From the NCBI GenBank assembly GCA_003162615.1, contig PMNG01000144.1, positions 8,519-30,293 of the forward strand: DNA of 21,775 nt. The letters run 5' to 3'. The translations under genes were made by a program, and so were the position numbers. Origin of the DNA: Methanothrix sp. (GTDB lineage Archaea; Halobacteriota; Methanosarcinia; Methanotrichales; Methanotrichaceae). How positions within the stretch are numbered: the stretch's first letter is position 1; every line of letters starts with the position of its first letter. The notes beneath the pieces are model-generated. The model had not been told where the DNA came from and searched no databases. It saw nothing but the letters and a program-made list of their open reading frames with translations. Positions 8,041 to 15,560 of this stretch are shown here, piece after piece.

Positions 8041-8502
8041 TCACTCACTCCTAGCTAAGCCTTTGGCCTTGATGTACGCATCGAGGTGCGCTGTGCTCCT
8101 GTACTCCCCGCCTGCGGATTTTCTGTAGAGCATCCGATAGGTGTGACGATCTATCTGGCCCCCGTCCTTGAGAACCCTAAGCCTTCTTCGGAGAGCTCTG
8201 ATTTTGGCCATCCATTGCTCTTTTCTGGGAGTTCGCGCGCCTTTGGCGCCTTTTCTGTGGCCCGGTCCTTTTCTGTGACCATAAGCCCTCTTCTCAGCCC
8301 TGAGCCTGAACCTCGATCGGCTGTTGCCTTTCCTGGGCTTTGCCTTGATGTTCCCCGCCTCGATCTGGGCCCGGATATCCGCTCTGGTTATGGCATCGGA
8401 TAGATCCCCGGCCGCTTCCGAATCGGAGCTGATCCAGACTCTGCTCTGTCCCACCTTGAGCTCGGAAGCTGCAAGCCTGCGCTGCTTGAATAGGTCTGCC
8501 AC
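8041..8502 (-). CDS. rpl19e: 50S ribosomal protein L19e
   Basis: 153 residues. Archaeal/eukaryotic large-subunit protein with a helical N-terminal domain (MADLFKQRRLAASELKVGQS), a very basic Gly/Lys/Arg linker (KRAYGHRKGPGHRKGAKGAR, about 86-105) that threads through rRNA, and a C-terminal helical part ending KAKGLARSE. The start is GTG at 8502, one base after the L32e stop; GGAGG within the L32e 3' end serves as SD. Confidence 0.96.
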   Translation of the reverse strand: MADLFKQRRLAASELKVGQSRVWISSDSEAAGDLSDAITRADIRAQIEAGNIKAKPRKGNSRSRFRLRAEKRAYGHRKGPGHRKGAKGARTPRKEQWMAKIRALRRRLRVLKDGGQIDRHTYRMLYRKSAGGEYRSTAHLDAYIKAKGLARSE

Positions 8503-8503
8503 T

Positions 8504-8893
8504 CTAGTCGCCTCCGGTCTTTGATTCTAAGGTCTTAGGATTCAGAATCTTGAGGTTCATCTCGGCAGCCTTGGCCTCGATCTCTGTTCGCTTTTTTCTG
8601 CCTAAGGTTGAAGCCATGCGGACAGCGTAACCTTCGGCCTTTTGTAGATCAGCCATATTCCGCACAAGGATCTCCCTGTAACCAGACGGGTGAAATCCCT
8701 TCACTGCTCTGGGACTTCCAAAACCTGGCCGAACCAGCTTGCCCTTGGCAGAAACCTGAGCTCCTAGCTTGTTATGTATCCCGCGGGGCTTGCGCCAGCT
8801 GGTGCTAAGGCGTTTCTTCTTGTGTGAATCGTGACGGTTGAACTCTGGCTTCTTGGACTTCTGCCTGGCTCTTACCTTGAGCAACTTATCCAT
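8504..8893 (-). CDS. rpl32e: 50S ribosomal protein L32e
   Basis: 129 residues from the ATG at 8893. Family signature: the basic segment FNRHDSHKKKRLSTSWRKPR with GIHNKLG, then the RPGFGSPRAVKGFHPSGYRE region typical of archaeal L32e, and a C-terminal helix. I chose ATG 8893 because GAGGTGA (overlapping the L6 stop) lies five bases upstream; the GTG at 8902 would overlap L6 as GTGA and add three residues, and cannot be excluded. Confidence 0.95.
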   Translation of the reverse strand: MDKLLKVRARQKSKKPEFNRHDSHKKKRLSTSWRKPRGIHNKLGAQVSAKGKLVRPGFGSPRAVKGFHPSGYREILVRNMADLQKAEGYAVRMASTLGRKKRTEIEAKAAEMNLKILNPKTLESKTGGD

Positions 8894-8898
8894 GGACG

Positions 8899-9429
8899 TC
8901 ACCTCTTCTCCACCAGGTATATCCCGTCCTGGAACACCCGGATATCGAATCCTCTGACCCTGGTCGCCTGTTCGATGTTGGCCATGGTTTGGCCGACCTT
9001 CTCCTTGTCTATGCCCGAGAGAATCACTTCGTCCTTTCCGAGATCGACCTTTGTGCCTCCGATGATCTTGGCAGACCTGGCTCTCCTCTCGCCCAGAAAG
9101 TTGTTTATTATGAGCTCGTCCTGGCCCGCCTTTAGCTGGATTGGGAAGTGAGAGTAGACGACTTTCATCCTGTACTCGAACCCTTCTGTGACTCCAGCTA
9201 TCATATTACCGATATGAGCTGCCAGGGTTCCCACCATTGCTCTCTGGCGTTTGCGATCGAGCTTAGAATTCACGACCAGATGCGATTCCTCTTTATTGAT
9301 GTCAATTCCAGGATACCACAGCCTTCTGGACAGTTCCCCCTTGGGGCCTTTGACTGTAACTGTCGAGTCGGCCACCTGGATGTCAACTCCTTCTGGAATC
9401 TCTATCTGCCGTGCCACCTCTTTAACCAT
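8899..9429 (-). CDS. rpl6: 50S ribosomal protein L6 (uL6)
   Basis: 176 residues. Two repeated L6 domains: the first with IEIPEGVDIQV and VTVKGPKGELSR, the second with FLGERRARSAKIIGGTKVDL, sited near the factor-binding centre of the large subunit. The frame continues open to 9567, but that part overlaps S8 and has no family similarity. The ATG at 9429 gives the expected MVKEVARQIEIPEG N-terminus, 8 bp after the S8 stop. Confidence 0.96.
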   Translation of the reverse strand: MVKEVARQIEIPEGVDIQVADSTVTVKGPKGELSRRLWYPGIDINKEESHLVVNSKLDRKRQRAMVGTLAAHIGNMIAGVTEGFEYRMKVVYSHFPIQLKAGQDELIINNFLGERRARSAKIIGGTKVDLGKDEVILSGIDKEKVGQTMANIEQATRVRGFDIRVFQDGIYLVEKR

Positions 9430-9437
9430 GAGATCAC

Positions 9438-9827
9438 CTAATAAACGTACGCCAACAACTGGCCGCCGATGGACTGAGACCTGGCATCGCTGTGGGCCAT
9501 GACGCCCCTGCTGGTGCTCAGTATCAGCACTCCGAAGTTCCTGGCAGGGAGGAATCGCTTCTCCCATTTCTCGAGTTCAGCTACCTTGGCGGCAAACCTG
9601 GGCTTTATGACGCCACACCTGTTGATCCTTCCAAGGAGCTTCACCCTGAACATTCCCGACTTTCCATCATCTACGAACTCGAATTCGCCGATGTATCCCC
9701 TGTCAGCCATTACCTTCAGTGTGGTTCCAATAAGCTTGGAGGCCGGATGGATGATACATTCGGGCTTGCCTACGCTCTCCGCGTTCTTAATCAAGGACAT
9801 AGCATCGGCTAATGGATCCAATAACAC
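9438..9827 (-). CDS. rps8: 30S ribosomal protein S8 (uS8)
   Basis: 129 residues. 16S rRNA central-domain binder and an assembly protein. I chose the GTG at 9827 because AGGTGG is five bases upstream and the resulting MLLDPLADAMSLIKNAE matches the family N-terminus; the GTG at 9836 would add three residues and abut the S14 stop. Core motifs: YIGEFEFVDDGKSGMFRVKL, CGVIKPRFA, and the C-terminal GVLILSTSRGVMAHSDARS with GGQLLAYVY. Confidence 0.94.
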   Translation of the reverse strand: MLLDPLADAMSLIKNAESVGKPECIIHPASKLIGTTLKVMADRGYIGEFEFVDDGKSGMFRVKLLGRINRCGVIKPRFAAKVAELEKWEKRFLPARNFGVLILSTSRGVMAHSDARSQSIGGQLLAYVY

Positions 9828-9836
9828 TTTGACCAC

Positions 9837-9989
9837 CTACGAAAATTTCTCAAAGCCCATCTCGGGGGCGATCTCCCTGAAGCACTGCCTGCACAGGTAT
9901 ATCCCGTACTTACGGACTAGGCCAGCCTTTCTTCCGCAGCGCCTGCACTGGTTTGCGCCCCTTCCATAGATCCTTTTAGTCTTCTTCAT
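9837..9989 (-). CDS. rps14: 30S ribosomal protein S14 (uS14, zinc-binding short form)
   Basis: A 50-residue gene translated by hand: MKKTKRIYGRGANQ, then CRRC (15-18), and CRQC (33-36), which form the four-cysteine zinc site; the C-terminus is FREIAPEMGFEKFS. Length and motif match archaeal S14 (eukaryotic S29). Its ATG overlaps the L5 stop as ATGA, and the S8 GTG at 9827 lies 9 bp after its stop. The gene is easily missed because it is short. Confidence 0.96.
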   Translation of the reverse strand: MKKTKRIYGRGANQCRRCGRKAGLVRKYGIYLCRQCFREIAPEMGFEKFS

Positions 9990-10501
9990 GCTGCCTCCAA
10001 GATTTCTACGCCGAACCTCTTCTGCACGAACCCCATAGTGTCGGCCTTGGTGAGCTTCTGCCTGGTGGGTAGCTTTTGCTTGGCTATCCTCCTCTTGGCT
10101 ATCCTGTATCCCGGCCTCTTCAGGGCCACGGACACATCCATGCCGAATATGCCTATCTCCGGATCGTACCTCATTCCCGGGAAGTCGGTGTGCTCCTCGA
10201 TCCCGAAGGTGAAGTTCCCCAGTTGATCGAACTGGCTGGGCTTCAGAGAGTTGCCCGCAGCTTTGAAGGCCAACACCAGGAAATCCTCTGCCGCTTTTCC
10301 CCGGAGGGTCAGCTTGGTTCCGATTGGCTCATTCTTCTTTATTGCGAAAGTGGGCAGGGTCTTCTTGGCTATGGACCGCACAGGGCTCTGGTGAGTGATC
10401 TGCTTGAGGATGGTCTCAGCGTTAACCAGCCGCTGACCGCTCTCGCCCACACCGATGTGAACTACCACCTTGTCTATCCGGGGCTCCTGCATAACGTTCA
10501 T
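9986..10501 (-). CDS. rpl5: 50S ribosomal protein L5 (uL5)
   Basis: 171 residues. Binds 5S rRNA and contacts tRNA in the P site. Motifs: VVVHIGVGESGQRLVNAETI near the N-terminus, KKTLPTFAIKKNEPIGTKLT, and FGIEEHTDFPGMRYDPEIGI, the latter characteristic of archaeal L5/eukaryotic L11. The start ATG overlaps the S4e stop (ATGA), and its stop overlaps the S14 start. Confidence 0.97.
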   Translation of the reverse strand: MNVMQEPRIDKVVVHIGVGESGQRLVNAETILKQITHQSPVRSIAKKTLPTFAIKKNEPIGTKLTLRGKAAEDFLVLAFKAAGNSLKPSQFDQLGNFTFGIEEHTDFPGMRYDPEIGIFGMDVSVALKRPGYRIAKRRIAKQKLPTRQKLTKADTMGFVQKRFGVEILEAA

Positions 10502-11202
10502 CTAACCGCCCCCAGGCCGATGGCCGGCTGATCCCTGCCGATCATGAAGATGTAGTCGGCTATGGTCTCGAAATCCTCTTCGCCGGCAATTACTACTCGG
10601 TTGGGCCGGGAGCTTCTGACCACGTGAATGGCCTTTATCTTGCCGGTCTGTCCAGAGTGCTTTCCACCCACCACAACAGCAAGATTTCCTTCTTTGAACT
10701 CGATCCTGTCCTCGATCATCTTTTCGGGGATTGATAGGATCAAGGAGTCGCCGGGCTTGTAAGTGCCCTCTTCCAACCGGTTCGATCCATCGTTGAAGTT
10801 GAGCTGCTGCTTATTGCCTTTGAGCGTGGTCTTGTTCTCCACCCGTACCAGCTTTTTCCTGTCGGTTGCCTCTATGGATTTGAAGAAGAACATACCTCTC
10901 TCGTCCCGGAGCATCCTGTAGTCTTGATTCAGAGCTGGTATGGATATGATATCGAAGATACCTACTGGCTGTTTGTGGTCCTTCACAACCTTGCCATCAA
11001 CGAGGACCTTTCCTTCGTATAGTACCCTTTTCACCTCGCGGGAGTTGTCTGTTAGCTTCAGCATGTCCCTGACAACCATCACCAGCGGCATGCTATCCTC
11101 TGACGAATGGGGACCTGGGCTGGCCTTGGCCACCCATTTATGATTCTTTCTGGCTATGGGCCAGCTTCTGGGAACCGTTACTCTCTTCTGATGTCTGCTC
11201 AT
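10498..11202 (-). CDS. rps4e: 30S ribosomal protein S4e
   Basis: 234 residues from ATG 11202. Archaeal/eukaryotic small-subunit protein with an S4-type RNA-binding region (LVMVVRDMLKLTDNSREVKR, VLVDGKVVKDHKQPVGIFD) and a C-terminal KOW-like part (NLAVVVGGKHSGQTGKIKAI). The start is chosen because GAGGTGA sits five bases before this ATG and gives MSRHQKRVTVPRSWPI, the family start; an in-frame GTG at 11211 overlaps L24 by four bases and would lack this spacing. Confidence 0.95.
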   Translation of the reverse strand: MSRHQKRVTVPRSWPIARKNHKWVAKASPGPHSSEDSMPLVMVVRDMLKLTDNSREVKRVLYEGKVLVDGKVVKDHKQPVGIFDIISIPALNQDYRMLRDERGMFFFKSIEATDRKKLVRVENKTTLKGNKQQLNFNDGSNRLEEGTYKPGDSLILSIPEKMIEDRIEFKEGNLAVVVGGKHSGQTGKIKAIHVVRSSRPNRVVIAGEEDFETIADYIFMIGRDQPAIGLGAVR

Positions 11203-11207
11203 CTGGT

Positions 11208-11558
11208 TCACCTCGAAAAGATCTTTTCTCTCTCCCCATCCTCTAGGTTGAGCTTGGTAATCATGACGTTTGATGGATGGATTGGTCTAGGAACCTCTGT
11301 GCCGTCCGCTCGGAAGTTGGAAACGCCGTGTACCTTGATCAGGGTCTTCTTCAGATCGACGTTCTCGACCTCACCCTCGACTCCGGCATGATCTCCGCGC
11401 ATGACTCTTACTGTGTCGCCCTTGCGAATCTGAGCGTGGCGCCTTTTCAGCTCCGCCCGAAGCTCTTTGCTCAAGATGGAGTGCATGTACTTCTGCCTTA
11501 TGTGCAGCGGCGCAGTAAACCTAATCTTTCGTTGCTTGCGTGGCTGAATGCTGTTCAT
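11208..11558 (-). CDS. rpl24: 50S ribosomal protein L24 (uL24)
   Basis: 116 residues from ATG 11558 (MNSIQPRKQRKIRFTAPLH, which fits the archaeal family N-terminus). It is an early assembly initiator protein of the large subunit. A KOW motif is visible in IRKGDTVRVMRGDHAGVEGE. In-frame alternatives are ATG 11564 and GTG 11567, both touching the L14 stop; no strong SD separates the three, so the start is uncertain by up to three codons. Confidence 0.9.
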   Translation of the reverse strand: MNSIQPRKQRKIRFTAPLHIRQKYMHSILSKELRAELKRRHAQIRKGDTVRVMRGDHAGVEGEVENVDLKKTLIKVHGVSNFRADGTEVPRPIHPSNVMITKLNLEDGEREKIFSR

Positions 11559-11563
11559 GATCA

Positions 11564-11962
11564 TCACACTATCATAGATGCGGCAGAGGCTATCTTGCCG
11601 AACCGTTCCGCAACCTCACGAGCTACTGGTCCTTTGACCTCGGACCCCTTTGGGACGCCCTCGTCGTCTACTATGACGGCGGCGTTGTCCTCGAAGCTGA
11701 CCCGCAGTCCATCAGGTCTGCGGAATTCCTTCCTCTGGCGGACGATAACGGCCTTAAACATCTGCTTTCGCATCTCTGGAGTTCCTTTCTTTACGGAGAC
11801 TACAACCATGTCCCCGATTCCTGCGCAGGGCTGTCTATTTTTTACGCCGCGGTACTTCTTGACCGCTATGACGAATAGCGTTCGCGCACCTGTATTGTCT
11901 ACACAATCCAGGTATGCGCCAGTGTTGATCGCCCTCGGGATCTTGGCCTTAAGTCCTCTCAT
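11564..11962 (-). CDS. rpl14: 50S ribosomal protein L14 (uL14)
   Basis: 132 residues, a beta-barrel protein at the subunit interface. Visible are LDCVDNTGARTLFVIAVKKY, the GDMVVVSVKKGTPEMRKQMF region typical of L14 (L23 in eukaryotes), and FEDNAAVIVDDEGVPKGSEV with a C-terminal GPVAREVAERF. The ATG overlaps the S17 stop (ATGA). Confidence 0.97.
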   Translation of the reverse strand: MRGLKAKIPRAINTGAYLDCVDNTGARTLFVIAVKKYRGVKNRQPCAGIGDMVVVSVKKGTPEMRKQMFKAVIVRQRKEFRRPDGLRVSFEDNAAVIVDDEGVPKGSEVKGPVAREVAERFGKIASAASMIV

Positions 11963-12279
11963 TTCAAGACCTCCACTACAACGTAGGACTTAGTCTTGGA
12001 AATGGGCCTACACTCCGCTATCTTGACTCTGTCTCCCATCTTCGCTTCCAGACAGGATGGATTATGCGCATGAATCTTTGACTGTCTCTTCTCATAGCGC
12101 TCGAATTTGGCTATCTTCTTCTCGAATTCGCGCAATACTACCACGGTGTGGGCCATCTTGTCGCTGACCACTACGCAATTGAAGACTTGGCCGCGTACAG
12201 GTAAGCTGCCGTGGAAGGGACACTTCGGATCTTCACACGTTTTATCTGGCGCGTTTACATCCAGTCCGATATCCCTCAT
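11959..12279 (-). CDS. rps17: 30S ribosomal protein S17 (uS17)
   Basis: 106 residues from ATG 12279. OB-fold rRNA binder with the archaeal/eukaryotic Cys-containing N-terminus (CEDPKCPFHGSLPVRGQ) and the core HTVVVLREFEKKIAKFERYE, plus the C-terminal half GDRVKIAECRPISKTKSYVV. The ATG lies in an ATGA overlap with the Rpp29 stop and has GAGGTG six bases upstream. A GTG three codons earlier (12288) is possible but less well placed. Confidence 0.95.
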   Translation of the reverse strand: MRDIGLDVNAPDKTCEDPKCPFHGSLPVRGQVFNCVVVSDKMAHTVVVLREFEKKIAKFERYEKRQSKIHAHNPSCLEAKMGDRVKIAECRPISKTKSYVVVEVLK

Positions 12280-12569
12280 AGTTTCCACCTCGTTCTCTGC
12301 ATCTTTTTGTTTATTCTATTCTCAGGTTGTGAGATCAGGATAGAGCCCGATACCCTCGCCTTCTGCCCGTCCGGCAGGGTGAAGGTAAGGCTCGTGTTGG
12401 ATTTAGGAATTCGCTTAGTCCCGTGTTCTGTTTCGACTAGGAGCGTGTTCCTGGTCTCGTCCACTATCCTACCAGAGATGCCAACAAGGTCCCTGTTCGT
12501 GCTCCCGGCCACTAGGACGGAAAGTCCGATCATCTCATGCCGTGTCAAGTTCTCTGGTCTTTGGATCAA
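12276..12569 (-). CDS. rnp1: Ribonuclease P protein component 1 (Rpp29/Pop4)
   Basis: 97 residues. Rpp29 binds the RNase P RNA and helps cleave 5' leaders from tRNA precursors. The family start RPENLTRHEMIGLSVLV and the Sm-like barrel region LVGISGRIVDETRNTLLVET are clear, followed by a basic C-terminus. The start is TTG at 12569 in a TTGA overlap with the L29 stop; it keeps the conserved PENL-HE segment that a start at the internal ATG (12533) would lose. A location between L29 and S17 is standard in archaea. Confidence 0.92.
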   Translation of the reverse strand: MIQRPENLTRHEMIGLSVLVAGSTNRDLVGISGRIVDETRNTLLVETEHGTKRIPKSNTSLTFTLPDGQKARVSGSILISQPENRINKKMQRTRWKL

Positions 12570-12766
12570 CTTGTACGCTCCCTCTGGACCGTCTTGATCC
12601 TGGCTATGGTCCTGCGGATTTCCTTTATCCTTCCGGGCTTCTCAGGGGCGCCGCCCGCTGAGACAAGTCCCCGTTCCCGGACGATCTCGCTCTGTAGCTT
12701 TTTCAGCTCCTCGGCGATCTCTTCGGCGCTCATGTTCCGCAGTTCGTCCATCTTGAATATGGCCAT
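12566..12766 (-). CDS. rpl29: 50S ribosomal protein L29 (uL29)
   Basis: 66 residues forming a two-helix hairpin near the tunnel exit. MDELRNMSAEEIAEELKKLQ is the first helix; a Gly/Pro turn GGAPEKPG precedes RIKEIRRTIARIKTVQRER. The ATG is 5 bp after the S3 stop with GGTGAT as SD. Its TGA is shared with the TTG start of rnp1. The aIF1/SUI1 gene that some archaea carry after L29 is absent. Confidence 0.96.
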   Translation of the reverse strand: MAIFKMDELRNMSAEEIAEELKKLQSEIVRERGLVSAGGAPEKPGRIKEIRRTIARIKTVQRERTS

Positions 12767-12771
12767 CTAGA

Positions 12772-13695
12772 TCACCCTTGAATCTCCTCGGAGGGCTTAC
12801 CCTCTGTGGCTTCGGGTGGCTTTTCTTCGGACGCCCTTGGAGGCTCCTCGGCCACCTTGATTGAGGCGGACTTGGTTGACTCCTCGGCGGGGACAGATGG
12901 CTCTTCTGCCGGCATCTTTGTCTCCTCTACAACGACAGATGCCTCGGGCTGGGCCAGCTCTTCTACGACCTCGGGTTGGATGCCGGGTGCTCCAGGCTCG
13001 GCCTCGAGAAGCTTGTCGAGCTCGCTCTTCTTCTCCTCGATTGGCTTAGTCTCCGCTGCAGGAGCCGGTGCTTCTGCCTTGGCTTTTGCTTCGGGAACCT
13101 GGACTTCTATGATCTTGAACTGGTCTGGAGGTGTCACGTCAGGCGGTATGATCCTGACTTGGCAGCCAATAACTCCCAGCTTCTTTATGGCAACAGAGTA
13201 CCCTTTGTCGACTATTTCGATAGCAGGCTTGCCTGAGTGCTTGATGTAGCCAGCTATGAACTTCTCCGTTCTGGACCGCGGACCCGTCAGTTTTCCGCTT
13301 ATGACTATTTCACAGCCGCGAGCTCCTGAATCCATCACCCGGCGGAGCATTGACTGACCTGCCTTGCGGAAGTACCAGCCTCTCTCCAGAGAGGATGCTA
13401 GCCTGTTGGCTACAACCTGGCTGTTCAGGTCCCCTTTTCCGACGTCCTGGACATCTACCTGAGGATTATCCAATCGGAACTTGTGGTCGAGGTCTCGAGT
13501 GATTTTTCTGATCAGCTTTCCGCCCTTTCCGATCACCATGCCGGGCTTCTCAGCATAAACTGTAATCTGAGTGCCCATGGGAGTCCTGTTCATCTGCATC
13601 CCACCATACCCAGCACGGTTCAACTCCTTGGCCAAGTACTCGTTTACCAGAGCTTTGGTGAAGCCATCCTGCACGAACTTCTTCTCAACGGCCAT
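12772..13695 (-). CDS. rps3: 30S ribosomal protein S3 (uS3) with an acidic C-terminal tail
   Basis: 307 residues from ATG 13695. The S3 body spans about 1-200: a KH domain with MVIGKGGKLIRKI (53-65), VVANRLASSLERGWYFRKAG, and GCEIVISGKLTGPRSRTEK (127-145). Residues about 200-307 form a tail made almost only of Glu, Ala, Pro, Lys, Ser and Val, probably disordered. The frame is open upstream to 13779, but that part overlaps L22 and lacks similarity; the chosen ATG shares a base with the L22 stop (TGATG) and has GAGGTGA four bases upstream. The tail is discussed as a finding. Confidence 0.95.
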   Translation of the reverse strand: MAVEKKFVQDGFTKALVNEYLAKELNRAGYGGMQMNRTPMGTQITVYAEKPGMVIGKGGKLIRKITRDLDHKFRLDNPQVDVQDVGKGDLNSQVVANRLASSLERGWYFRKAGQSMLRRVMDSGARGCEIVISGKLTGPRSRTEKFIAGYIKHSGKPAIEIVDKGYSVAIKKLGVIGCQVRIIPPDVTPPDQFKIIEVQVPEAKAKAEAPAPAAETKPIEEKKSELDKLLEAEPGAPGIQPEVVEELAQPEASVVVEETKMPAEEPSVPAEESTKSASIKVAEEPPRASEEKPPEATEGKPSEEIQG

Positions 13696-14153
13696 CAGCT
13701 CACCTCGGTCAGGATCATCTCGACCGACACGGTCTCGTGGTTCTTGGGGGTTGCCCTGCCCATGGCTCTTGGCATCCATCCTCGGACCGTTCTGCCCTTC
13801 AGGGTACCTGCGTGATAGATCTTCATCCCATCCGGTTCCATGCCTTTGTACTCTGCGTTGCTTATGGCGTTGGCCAGCACTTCCAGTACGGCCTTGGCCG
13901 CTTTCTGGGGATACCTGCCGGCATCTGCGCCCACTAGGCCATGCCTATGGGCCACGTTTCTGGCATAACGCTTGAACGGGACCGCTCTCTTCAGTGCTAC
14001 GACGTCTTCCAAGTAAGCCTTGGCCACTTTTACTTTCATGCCCCTTAGGGAATTGCAGATCTCTCGAGCGTGCTTAGGCGAGATGCGAAGCTCCATTCCC
14101 ATAGCTCTGGACGAGCGACCTGCAGGCACAAGCGAATAATTTAGTCTTCCCAA
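13695..14153 (-). CDS. rpl22: 50S ribosomal protein L22 (uL22)
   Basis: 152 residues, lining the peptide exit tunnel. Family features: ELRISPKHAREICNSLRGMK, then the RHGLVGADAGRYPQKAAKAV region, and the extended hairpin GRTVRGWMPRAMGRATPKNH that reaches into the tunnel. The start is TTG at 14153: AGGTG lies about 7 bases upstream and the resulting MGRLNYS matches the archaeal N-terminus. There is no in-frame ATG until residue 18. Confidence 0.94.
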   Translation of the reverse strand: MGRLNYSLVPAGRSSRAMGMELRISPKHAREICNSLRGMKVKVAKAYLEDVVALKRAVPFKRYARNVAHRHGLVGADAGRYPQKAAKAVLEVLANAISNAEYKGMEPDGMKIYHAGTLKGRTVRGWMPRAMGRATPKNHETVSVEMILTEVS

Positions 14154-14163
14154 ATCTCACACC

Positions 14164-14574
14164 TCACCTGAGCGGCACGAACTTGCTGGACCTGGTCGCA
14201 CCCACTCCAGCGCTTCCATGAGTTACTCTATGCCTAGTCAGCGCGAACTCTCCGAAATAGTGTCCTACCATCTCGGGAATGACATCGACCTTCTCGAAGC
14301 TCTTGCCGTTGTATATCTCTAAGCTCTTTCCCACCATCTCCGGGAAGACGATCATATCCCGCAGATGGGTCCTCACGCTATCGGTGGTCTTAAGGTTTGC
14401 CAGGAGCTTTTTGTGCTCCTTGGAGAAGCCCCTCTTTATGGATCTCCGCAGCCTGGCTGGGAACATCTCGGCAACTTCTTCCGTGCTAAGTTTTGCCAGG
14501 TCTGCTGCCTTATGACCTCGATATGTGAACTCTTCCTTCCTCTTCGGAAGTTTTGATCCTGCTTTCTTTGCCAA
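14164..14574 (-). CDS. rps19: 30S ribosomal protein S19 (uS19)
   Basis: 136 residues, in the small-subunit head near the A site. Motifs: EFTYRGHKAADLAKL, LRDMIVFPEMVGKSLEIYNG, VDVIPEMVGHYFGEFALTR and a basic GATRSSKFVPLR end. The start is TTG at 14574 with AGGGGGAT four bases upstream; MAKKAGSKLPKRKEEF fits the archaeal N-terminus. It follows the L2 stop by 12 bp. Confidence 0.95.
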   Translation of the reverse strand: MAKKAGSKLPKRKEEFTYRGHKAADLAKLSTEEVAEMFPARLRRSIKRGFSKEHKKLLANLKTTDSVRTHLRDMIVFPEMVGKSLEIYNGKSFEKVDVIPEMVGHYFGEFALTRHRVTHGSAGVGATRSSKFVPLR

Positions 14575-14586
14575 AGATATCCCCCT

Positions 14587-15300
14587 TTAGCGTTTGCCCG
14601 TCCTGCGGGCGGCTATCGATCCGACTTTGCGCCCCGGTGGGGTGTTCCTGCTCACAGTCTTCGGCCTTCCCGGGTGCTGGCGACCGCCGCCACCAAAGGG
14701 GTGGTCGACTGCATTCATTGCCACACCACGAACTATTGGCCACTTCTTGGCCTTGGACTGGAACTTGTAAAAGCTATTTCCGGCCTTGACCAATGGCTTG
14801 TCCGGCCTGCCGCCACCTGCAACGACACCTATAGTCGCCATGCACTTGGGGGAGAGGCGCTTCATCTCTCCACTGGGGAGCTGGACCACTGTGGTTCCAG
14901 TATCGTGAGCCACCAGAATGGCATAGACGCCTGAAGAGCGGGCGAATTGACCGCCGTGTCCCGGTTGGGATTCTACGTTGCATATGGGAATCCCCTCAGG
15001 AATCTCTGCCAAGTGTAGCGTGTTTCCGGGCTGGATCTCCGCAGAGATGCCGCAGGCGATCTCCTGGCCCACGTACATGCCCTCAGGCACCAGGATGTAC
15101 CTCTCCTCCCCGTTGTCCAGGGTGACGAGGGCTACTGGTGCGCTCCTGGCCGGATCACGCACTATATCCTGCACAACTCCCCTTATGGTCTGGTCCTGAT
15201 CTACCTTAATGTGTTTCAGATCAGTCCTATACCTGTGGGACGGTGCCCTGTATGTCGGTGTTCCTTTGCCTCTGTTCTGAGACATTAATCTATGACCCAT
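14587..15300 (-). CDS. rpl2: 50S ribosomal protein L2 (uL2)
   Basis: 237 residues, close to the peptidyl-transferase centre. MGHRLMSQNRGKGTPTYRAP is the archaeal start; GEERYILVPEGMYVGQEI lies in the OB-like domain, GGQFARSSGVYAILVAHD and KCMATIGVVAGGGR in the SH3-like domain, and DHPFGGGGRQHPG with NTPPGRKVGS is the conserved rRNA-binding end carrying the key His. AGGTGG lies five bases before the ATG at 15300; ATG 15285 would drop the conserved start. Confidence 0.97.
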   Translation of the reverse strand: MGHRLMSQNRGKGTPTYRAPSHRYRTDLKHIKVDQDQTIRGVVQDIVRDPARSAPVALVTLDNGEERYILVPEGMYVGQEIACGISAEIQPGNTLHLAEIPEGIPICNVESQPGHGGQFARSSGVYAILVAHDTGTTVVQLPSGEMKRLSPKCMATIGVVAGGGRPDKPLVKAGNSFYKFQSKAKKWPIVRGVAMNAVDHPFGGGGRQHPGRPKTVSRNTPPGRKVGSIAARRTGKR

Positions 15301-15308
15301 AATCCCAC

Positions 15309-15560
15309 CTACAGTAGTCCTAGCCTTGTGGCCAGCTCATTGGCTTTGTTATCTCCGGCCAGCTTTACGATAGCCTTCTTCTCGCCCCGGGGAGTGATCA
15401 TGGTTCTGACCGAAACTACCTCTACGTCGAACAGATCCTCCACGGCTTTCTTGATATCGGGCTTGATTGCCCTCATGTTCACCAGGAACTCCATGGTGTT
15501 ATCGGAGTCGATCATCCCGGTGACCTTCTCGGTGATTAACGGACTCTTGATGATCATCAT
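15309..15560 (-). CDS. rpl23: 50S ribosomal protein L23 (uL23)
   Basis: 83 residues, a short archaeal L23 at the tunnel exit that docks the signal recognition particle and translocon. Features: IIKSPLITEKVTGMID and EFLVNMRAIKPDIKKAVEDL, then FDVEVVSVRTMITPRGEKKA. The ATG at 15560 overlaps the L4 stop (ATGA); a second ATG directly follows at 15557. Confidence 0.96.
   Translation of the reverse strand: MMIIKSPLITEKVTGMIDSDNTMEFLVNMRAIKPDIKKAVEDLFDVEVVSVRTMITPRGEKKAIVKLAGDNKANELATRLGLL

Noticed and set aside
9430..9567. N-terminal extension of L6 into S8
   Set aside because: Non-family sequence overlapping S8; ATG 9429 gives the expected start.
12806..13249. A 147-codon plus-strand frame rich in Ser/Gly/Ala opposite the S3 tail
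   Set aside because: Its composition is the reverse complement of the Glu/Pro/Ala repeats of S3; it is a low-complexity shadow.
13696..13779. N-terminal extension of S3 into L22
   Set aside because: Overlaps L22 and has no S3 similarity; the ATG at 13695 has a strong SD.
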